DNA of 20,621 bases, taken from positions 1-20,621 of the forward strand of contig CALKCG010000094.1 in NCBI GenBank assembly GCA_938082915.1, in the 5' to 3' direction. Both the position numbers and the translations under genes were made by a program. Within the stretch, counting starts at the first letter, position 1; each line of letters starts with the position of its first letter. The notes under the pieces were generated by a model that worked only from the letters and a program-made list of their open reading frames with translations, made no database searches and had not been told where the DNA came from. The DNA comes from an uncultured archaeon. Lineage in GTDB: Archaea; Thermoproteota; CALKCG01; B24. This document shows positions 14,968 to 20,621 of the stretch, piece by piece.

Positions 14968-16476
14968 ATGAGCTATCTGTTAGGCATAGATGTAGGTACA
15001 ACCTCTATTAAATGCGTCCTCTTCAACCAGAGAGGCGAAGTGGTCGCATCCAGCCGAAGCGAATACGAGCTTTCTATGCCTCAACCCGAATTTATAGAGG
15101 TTGAAGCTGAAACATATTGGAATGCTTTTAAAGATTCTCTTAAAAATGTTTTGAATAAATCAAAAGTAGACACCCGAAGTATTTCGGGTATAGCCGTGTC
15201 GAGTCAAGGGGAAACTTTCATACCTTTAGGCAAGGATGGAAGACCGTTAAGAAAGGCTATTGTATGGCTTGACAACCGGTCAAAAAAGGAGGCTGACGTT
15301 ATAAGAGAAGAGTTCGGAGTGGACACTATATACCATATTACGGGGCAGAATGACGTCATCCCGACGTGGACGGCGACTAAAATATTATGGTTGAAGAAGA
15401 ACGAGCCTATGGTCTTCGAGAGAGTGCATAAGTATTTGCTGCTTGAAGATTACATGATGTATAGGTTGACGGGGGAATACGTTACAGAGTATTCGATTGT
15501 ATGCTCTTCTCTTATGTTCGACATATCACGGAGGAAATGGTGGGGTGATATTTTAGACTTCATCGGTATAACTGAAGACCAGCTTCCCGAGTTAAAACCT
15601 TCAGGTAGTTTTATAGGTAATATTACGCCAGAGGTTGCGGAGGAGACGGGGCTTCATACAGATACCGCCGTATCAACGGGAGCATACGATCAAGCAGCCA
15701 ACGCTATCGGGGTTGGTAACATAGAGCCGGGAATAGTTACAGAAACGACTGGTGCAGCCTTAGCTATAGTAGCTACGACTGATCATGTAGTGCTGGATCC
15801 CATGCGAAGAATCCCCTGCCACCACCATGCTGTAGAAGGAAGATACTTCCTCCAACCTTGGTGTCATACAGCTGGAGCCATTCTTAAGTGGTATAGGGAC
15901 AATTTTGGACTAGTGGAAGTGGAAGCCGCCAATAGAATCGGGGTAGACCCATACGATCTATTGACGCTTGAAGCATCTAAAGCCCCTCCTGGCTCTGACG
16001 GGTTAATTTTACTGCCGCATTTTGCAGGAGCAGCCTCCCCTGAATTCAATCCAAATGCTAGAGGGGTTTTATTCGGTCTCACATTGTATCATGGGAGAAG
16101 CCATATTGTAAGGGCGATATTAGAGTCTATTGCCTACATGCTTAGAAGTAATATCGGACTTCTTGAAGAGTTGGGTATTAAGGTTAAGGAGGTGAGGTCT
16201 ACCGGGGGAGGTGCTAGAAGTAGACTGTGGAATCAGATTAAAGCAGACGTGCTTCAAAAGCCCATTTTAACTCTTCGTTGTGAAGAAACAGCAGCACTGG
16301 GTGTAGCCATACTTGCTGGTGTTGCTACGGGTGTATTCGATTCCGTAAAAGAAGCTGTTAGGTCTATGGTTTCCATAAATGAGGTGTTTAGTCCATCGGA
16401 GGCCAATAGAGATACATATGATAGACAGTACAACGTATACGTAAAGCTATATAAAACAGTGGAAGCATTGTTTTAA
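14968..16476 (+). CDS. FGGY-family carbohydrate kinase (fuculokinase/xylulokinase-like)
   Basis: 502 residues, full length for the family. ATP-dependent phosphorylation of a ketose or polyol is expected in the cytosol. Seen: the phosphate-1 loop LLGIDVGTTSIK (4-15), AIVWLDNR (97-104) for the sugar-binding region, STGAYDQAANAIG (236-248) with the catalytic base Asp241, and the C-terminal adenosine-binding segment STGGGARSRLWNQIKADVLQ. GTGAG precedes the ATG and the gene lies 17 nt behind the GH4 gene, so they should be co-transcribed. An L-fucose-isomerase-like gene follows 55 nt later, which points to L-fuculose, or possibly D-xylulose or L-ribulose, as the substrate. Sequence alone cannot separate these. 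Confidence 0.88.
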   Translation: MSYLLGIDVGTTSIKCVLFNQRGEVVASSRSEYELSMPQPEFIEVEAETYWNAFKDSLKNVLNKSKVDTRSISGIAVSSQGETFIPLGKDGRPLRKAIVWLDNRSKKEADVIREEFGVDTIYHITGQNDVIPTWTATKILWLKKNEPMVFERVHKYLLLEDYMMYRLTGEYVTEYSIVCSSLMFDISRRKWWGDILDFIGITEDQLPELKPSGSFIGNITPEVAEETGLHTDTAVSTGAYDQAANAIGVGNIEPGIVTETTGAALAIVATTDHVVLDPMRRIPCHHHAVEGRYFLQPWCHTAGAILKWYRDNFGLVEVEAANRIGVDPYDLLTLEASKAPPGSDGLILLPHFAGAASPEFNPNARGVLFGLTLYHGRSHIVRAILESIAYMLRSNIGLLEELGIKVKEVRSTGGGARSRLWNQIKADVLQKPILTLRCEETAALGVAILAGVATGVFDSVKEAVRSMVSINEVFSPSEANRDTYDRQYNVYVKLYKTVEALF

Positions 16477-16500
16477 ACGCCACCATATCGAACTCATACA

Positions 16501-16514
16501 CTTATAAATAGTCG
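16501..16514 (+). promoter_or_regulatory. TATA box of the isomerase-like gene
   Basis: CTTATAAATAGTCG is the cleanest TATA box in the window, centred 26-27 nt before the TTG at 16532. The isomerase-like gene can therefore be expressed separately from the kinase. Confidence 0.55.
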
Positions 16515-16531
16515 TTCTAGAGTATTTAGAA

Positions 16532-17890
16532 TTGGGGGTTGAATTGCGTACTGGTTTCGTAAGTTTTATGGCACCAGCTTACACTCAAGAAACGGTTGAG
16601 TTCTTAAAGAAGATCGTAAGTCATGCTGAGGAAACCTTGAAGACGATAGGTATTGAAGTGTCTGTGACAGCTGGTCCTGTCATCGACCTGTTTGATGTAG
16701 ACGATGCTGTGTCGAAGATGAAAACTGGGGAGTTCGACTTCATAACGGCTTTGATCCCATCGTGGGCTGAGCCTCCGATGATCGTAAATACTCTAATGCC
16801 GTTCTTTGATAAGCCGATCCTAATGTGGGTGTTATCTTCAATCCAAGAAAAGGATGTGCTTATAGCTCCGGCTGGAGCTGCTGCTATGTCAGCTGTGATG
16901 CATACATTGAAGACTATGGGTGCTAAACTCAAAGTCGTATATGGAAACCCGGAGTCTAGCGATGCCCGTGATAAGATACTGCGTTTTGCGCGTGTAGCTT
17001 CCGCGGTGAATAGGCTGTTAAATTCGAGGGTAGGTATTTTCGGTTACGCGGATATGGGTAGTTACACGGCTGGCTTCGATCAGACTTCTCTCCGTAGTAA
17101 GATAGGAGTTGAAGTGGAAGACTATGAAGTTCATAGGCTTTTATTGGAAGCTGATGAAGTAAGAGATGAAGAAGCTGACGGATTTATAGCCGAGCACTTT
17201 AAAGACTGGATCGTAGATGAGAGTGTTACAAAAGGAGATCTGAGAAAAGCCGTCAAGGTATACTTAGCCTTGAAAAGAATAATTGATAAGAGAAGATTTA
17301 ACGCCGTTAGTATGAAGTGTGTGTATGGCTTGCCAATATACTACGGTATAACTCCCTGTATACCGCTTTCACTAACAGGTATCCATATACCTGTTGTATG
17401 CGAGAGTGATGTTCTCGGCTTAGTAACGGAGCTTATTATGGATTTTATCAGTGGGCAGCGCTCTGTGTATTTAGAGTTCTACGACATCTTCGACGACCGT
17501 ATATTGATGGGCGTATGCGGTATGATTCCTCGATCGGCTCTAGAGAATACTCCGAGGATCTACAAGTATGCTTGGGGTAAGTTAACGGGCTTGATGGTCG
17601 TAGGCTCGATGAAGACTGGAAAAGTAACACTGGCTAGACTTACATCAGTCGGCGACCAGTACAAGATGCATATAGCATTAGGTGAAGCTGTAAAACCGAG
17701 AACCTGGCATGAAATAGGTTGGCAGTTAGAAGCACCAGTATACCCAAGTCTTGAGATAATATTTGGCGATAGAACGAGGAAATTCATGGAAAATATACTG
17801 GCTCAACACTACCATCTAGTATATGGTGATTACACCAATGAGCTGATTGATTTATGCAGATTACTTGGAATTGAAGCAATATTAACTTGA
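16532..17890 (+). CDS. L-fucose/L-arabinose isomerase-like protein
   Basis: 452 residues of the L-fucose isomerase-like fold, expected to interconvert an aldose and a ketose with Mn2+. Seen: an N-terminal Rossmann-like part ending LIAPAGAAAM (110-119), RVGIFGYADMGSY (166-178), the metal-site region GIHIPVVCESDVLGLVTELI (283-302) with Glu291/Asp293, and a C-terminal AQHYHLVYGDY (424-434) whose His426/His428 would complete the site. The usual HCG is VCG here (Val328-Cys-Gly). The first codon is TTG at 16532, in line with the TATA box; a second TTG at 16544, behind GGGGGTTGA, would give MRTGFVSFMAP and is a real alternative. Neighbouring kinase and fucosidases make L-fucose the favoured substrate; L-arabinose or another pentose is possible. 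Confidence 0.75.
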   Translation: MGVELRTGFVSFMAPAYTQETVEFLKKIVSHAEETLKTIGIEVSVTAGPVIDLFDVDDAVSKMKTGEFDFITALIPSWAEPPMIVNTLMPFFDKPILMWVLSSIQEKDVLIAPAGAAAMSAVMHTLKTMGAKLKVVYGNPESSDARDKILRFARVASAVNRLLNSRVGIFGYADMGSYTAGFDQTSLRSKIGVEVEDYEVHRLLLEADEVRDEEADGFIAEHFKDWIVDESVTKGDLRKAVKVYLALKRIIDKRRFNAVSMKCVYGLPIYYGITPCIPLSLTGIHIPVVCESDVLGLVTELIMDFISGQRSVYLEFYDIFDDRILMGVCGMIPRSALENTPRIYKYAWGKLTGLMVVGSMKTGKVTLARLTSVGDQYKMHIALGEAVKPRTWHEIGWQLEAPVYPSLEIIFGDRTRKFMENILAQHYHLVYGDYTNELIDLCRLLGIEAILT

Positions 17891-17987
17891 AGCTTTTTGA
17901 TTTAGAGGAGAGTCTAGTAAAGGTAGCTAATGTCTTAACTTTTTGCTTACATGTAGAGTTTTCTAAAAATGGTGGAAATTGGGAGGT

Positions 17988-17993
17988 AAAAAA
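17988..17993 (-). terminator. T-run terminator of the right membrane protein gene
   Basis: Read on the minus strand, TTATTTTTTACC begins 11-12 nt after the stop codon at 18005. No hairpin is evident. A shorter T5 run at 17894-17898 on the plus strand could end the isomerase transcript. Confidence 0.4.
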
Positions 17994-18004
17994 TAAGGGG
18001 TCTT

Positions 18005-20047
18005 TTAAAATGGTATGAAGAACCTTACTGTCCCTACGAGATAGGCTATTAAATTGGATAACGCGTATCCAGCTATTCCGCCGCATGCGAATGGAACACC
18101 GTACTCTTCGTAGGCTTTGCTACCGCCTATGCGTAGAGTTATGAACTTAGCAATCCACGCCTCTAAGAAGGCATTCCACTCCCTCATCCAGTTGGGTGAG
18201 ATAGCTGTTGCTAAAATAAATCCCACGGGATGTAGGGGCCACCATAGAAATCTAGTTCGGAGTGCAAATAATGCCATGATTATTACGAAGCCTCCAATTC
18301 CATATCCCAGTAATGCCTCTGACGGCATTTCATTATACCTTTCAGCGCTTGCCTCATTCCAGCACCAGCTTAATATGGAGCAGCCGCCTTTTAATGGAAT
18401 ACGTCCAGCGCCTAGGAGGTTTATCATCCAAACTCTAGTCGCAGACCCTACAAAGACGCTCACTATGGTTGTTATTATGAGAAGCACGTATATGTCTCTA
18501 AGGTTAACCTTAGTTAAGCTTCCCATCTTGAGGCACTGCATCGTGTAGAGGGCTCCCCCTCCCGGTCCTTGGGATGGGATGTTTTGAGCATAATGCATAA
18601 ACATTTTACTCATAAACCACTCACTAGTGTAATTTTGAGGGGCCTGAGGCCATATGAACCTTAGAGGCCAGCTAGGCCACACCGTGCCTTCAAATGCATA
18701 ACCGCATCCTGTTAAGCCGAATATGTAAGTTGTTGACAGTGGATACAGGAAGCCTAGAGCCAGTAAGACGATCAACGCCGTTCCTACACTTAAGCCGGCT
18801 GAAAGTAGGTAGGCCATCACTATTGCGACTGAAATTACTATGAACATGTAGACCTGCCTATAGCTAAACGGCTCGCGCACCTCTTCTGGACTTTTGCTGC
18901 CATATATGGCTGACCTGATGGTTCTGGCAAGGTGTTCTCTAGAATTGAAAAGTATCATAACGGCTATAGCGACAGTTCCACCTATCATCGTCATCCAGCC
19001 AAAGTTATACGGGTCGCCGAAGAGCGGTGACATCTTAAAACCTGCAAATCCAAGAATTCTACATGCGCTACCTGCATCAAATATGCCCGTGTAATAGCCT
19101 AATAGGTAAGCTATCTGTGCAAGTATGATCAATACCACAAAGAATGCCCACGCCGAGAATAAAACTTCCAACGGGGCTAGGTAGTATATTAGAACTGGAT
19201 GAATGTTTTTCGTATATCCAGGCCACCAGGCTAAGGTTCTTGTGATGATATCAGTAGAGTAGAGGCATACGCAACCATGGGGGCTCGTACTATCTGTAGC
19301 TGTACCCCTCCATGCTAATATGTCTGGCCACCATGGGAATAGATTTGTACATAGTATCTGAATCTCGAACAATAAAGCTACAATAAAGCCCAGTATAAAC
19401 CATCTCATCGTCCTCTTCGCATTCGGCTCTCCAGATACCCTCTCTACGACGTCATAAGCTGCGACGACGTATGGGAATGGTAGTCTCTCTACATCAATCC
19501 ATCTATGTCTGAATAGTAGCATTATGCTCGAAGTAAGCAGATAAAACACTATGAAGTATAGTGACCAGAAGACTATGGCGTTAGCCCACGCACCCCAGTT
19601 GGTTTCAACGCCTCCTATATGTATAAGCTGAATAACGTTGGAAGGCGGCATCCACCACATGTTCTCAAGTATGCCTCTAAGAGGCGGCTCCGTGAATAGA
19701 GTCAGCCTAGCTATGCTGACTGGAAAGTTAACATTATTCTGGAAATGTCCAATACCGTATATGCCAATGGCGGAGCCTATAATGTATAACGAAGTAAGTA
19801 GTGTAGTAGTAGATATTCTACCTTTAAACGGGTATGCTAACAGTAGAATTGTAATCGCAAACGTCGGCACCATTATTGTTTCGTTCGCCGGTCCAAAGCT
19901 ATATCGACACCCAAATATGCCGCCAACGGATAGGTTTAAAAATAGGCTAACGGTTCCCGCGAAAGTCACTATAATGGTCAACACTGTTAATAGGACCATT
20001 GAAGAAGGCTTAATTCTAAATTCTTCTACAATTTTCTCACTGCTCAT
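18005..20047 (-). CDS. Polytopic membrane protein, DUF6785/DUF6784-like, second paralogue
   Basis: 680 residues, hydrophobic throughout with a dozen or more probable membrane segments; same length as the protein at 1658-3700. Shared positions include MSSE at the start, RWIDVERLPFP, FPWWPDILAW, APLEVLFSAW, HPVGFILA, LRIGGSKAYEE and RFFIPF at the very end. The middle differs substantially, for example Cys-rich FDAGSACRILG against the other protein's PTTGSCGRIWCG. This suggests an old duplication with separate substrates rather than redundancy. On the minus strand a GGGA ribosome-site-like element lies just before the ATG, and a TATA-like ACTTAAATG is centred near 20083. It converges with the isomerase-like gene. 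Transport of sugars or glycan fragments is inferred from context only. Confidence 0.75.
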   Translation of the reverse strand: MSSEKIVEEFRIKPSSMVLLTVLTIIVTFAGTVSLFLNLSVGGIFGCRYSFGPANETIMVPTFAITILLLAYPFKGRISTTTLLTSLYIIGSAIGIYGIGHFQNNVNFPVSIARLTLFTEPPLRGILENMWWMPPSNVIQLIHIGGVETNWGAWANAIVFWSLYFIVFYLLTSSIMLLFRHRWIDVERLPFPYVVAAYDVVERVSGEPNAKRTMRWFILGFIVALLFEIQILCTNLFPWWPDILAWRGTATDSTSPHGCVCLYSTDIITRTLAWWPGYTKNIHPVLIYYLAPLEVLFSAWAFFVVLIILAQIAYLLGYYTGIFDAGSACRILGFAGFKMSPLFGDPYNFGWMTMIGGTVAIAVMILFNSREHLARTIRSAIYGSKSPEEVREPFSYRQVYMFIVISVAIVMAYLLSAGLSVGTALIVLLALGFLYPLSTTYIFGLTGCGYAFEGTVWPSWPLRFIWPQAPQNYTSEWFMSKMFMHYAQNIPSQGPGGGALYTMQCLKMGSLTKVNLRDIYVLLIITTIVSVFVGSATRVWMINLLGAGRIPLKGGCSILSWCWNEASAERYNEMPSEALLGYGIGGFVIIMALFALRTRFLWWPLHPVGFILATAISPNWMREWNAFLEAWIAKFITLRIGGSKAYEEYGVPFACGGIAGYALSNLIAYLVGTVRFFIPF

Positions 20048-20078
20048 CTTCCCTAGAGATGTTTTTCACCCGGAAATC

Positions 20079-20087
20079 ATTTAAGTC
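20079..20087 (-). promoter_or_regulatory. TATA-like promoter of the right membrane protein gene
   Basis: ACTTAAATG on the minus strand is centred about 36 nt before the ATG at 20047, giving a predicted leader of roughly 10 nt, as for the left paralogue. Confidence 0.4.
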
Positions 20088-20210
20088 TTGTGTTCCTCTC
20101 ACTCCAATAATCCATAAGAATACACGTCTCGTTGAAGACGGGTTGCGTTTCTATGAAAATGTTCTCTAGGTATACAGATTACTAGACTTCACAGTCATTT
20201 CTTGAATAGC

Positions 20211-20621
20211 TTATTTTACTGTTGTGACCGTAAATATGCTTCTAGGTGGAACGTAGAAGAATAAACCATTGTACGGATAGTTTTCAGTCTTTAAACCCAA
20301 CTCTCCAGCCTTTACACAGTTTTCCTCTTCAGTAGTCCTGTGGTAAGACAATCTTTTGCCTTCAATATCTGAGCTGTCTTCTACGAAGCCATTGAGGTAT
20401 AGGGGCTGATAAGAATAATTCATCCCGATTAGGGTTAACTCCTCTCTTTCATCGTCTGTAAACGCTAGAATTCTCACCTTATCGCTCTCCACACTAGTAC
20501 TTGCTCTGATGAAGCCGGGTCTGACGAATCTGTATACTTGTTTAGCAGCGTAGTATCTCTTCTTCGGAGTAAATAGTCTCCGCCCAGCTCTCAAAAGTCC
20601 GTATATGGTCCAAGCTTCATC
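20211..20621 (-). CDS. C-terminal part of a probable glycoside hydrolase (GH30-like), cut by window edge
   Basis: The frame stays open to the right edge (DEAWTIYGLLRAGRRLF), so this is the last 136 residues of a longer protein and no start is visible. The stretch PKKRYYAAKQVYRFVRPGFI is the kind of linker that joins the barrel of clan GH-A enzymes, such as GH30, to a C-terminal beta-sandwich. The rest, with VRILAFTDDEREELTLIGMN, RTTEEENC and the closing VPPRSIFTVTTVK, fits that beta-sandwich. The catalytic residues lie outside the window. The family call rests on this tail only; GH39 or another clan GH-A member is possible. Confidence 0.5.
   Translation of the reverse strand, partial: DEAWTIYGLLRAGRRLFTPKKRYYAAKQVYRFVRPGFIRASTSVESDKVRILAFTDDEREELTLIGMNYSYQPLYLNGFVEDSSDIEGKRLSYHRTTEEENCVKAGELGLKTENYPYNGLFFYVPPRSIFTVTTVK

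Overview
The window looks like a piece of an uncultured, probably thermophilic archaeal chromosome, most likely Thermoproteota or a neighbouring lineage. Four things point that way: AT-rich BRE/TATA-like boxes lying 24-38 nt before most start codons (leaderless or near-leaderless genes), frequent GTG/TTG starts, T-run rather than hairpin terminators, and a broken gene of the PaREP1 family, which is typical of crenarchaea. No genus can be assigned from the sequence alone. No rRNA, tRNA, CRISPR array or intact transposon was seen.

Layout. The left part (1-8353) holds an alpha-L-fucosidase of GH29 type on the minus strand, divergent from a 680-residue polytopic membrane protein. A GH95-like glycosidase follows with a UroD-superfamily protein close behind it, then a second UroD-superfamily gene facing it on the minus strand. 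A third, more divergent UroD-like gene occupies 8435-9664. A decay zone follows at about 9736-10931, with three broken genes side by side: a Gfo/Idh/MocA oxidoreductase fragment with an in-frame amber codon, a PaREP1 gene with two one-base frameshifts, and a small CxxC ORF with an opal codon. The right part (11119-17890) is all plus strand: a cytosolic S41-type peptidase, a class I (FbaB/DeoC-type) aldolase, a GH4 NAD-dependent glycosidase, an FGGY sugar kinase and an L-fucose-isomerase-like protein. A second 680-residue membrane protein, paralogous to the first, and the C-terminal part of another probable glycoside hydrolase close the window on the minus strand.

How it may work together (inference). 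Two unrelated fucosidase-type hydrolases, a GH4 enzyme with the CHG signature of uronidases, an isomerase, a kinase and a class I aldolase could together make a phosphorylative deoxy-sugar pathway: glycan to L-fucose to L-fuculose to L-fuculose-1-phosphate to DHAP plus L-lactaldehyde. In this scheme a class I aldolase would stand in for the usual class II FucA. None of the complete hydrolases has a signal peptide, so glycans would have to be imported before digestion. The two membrane paralogues at either end are the only transporter candidates in the window. The three UroD-like proteins are unexplained; methyl-group removal from methylated sugars is one testable idea, but no corrinoid protein is present here.
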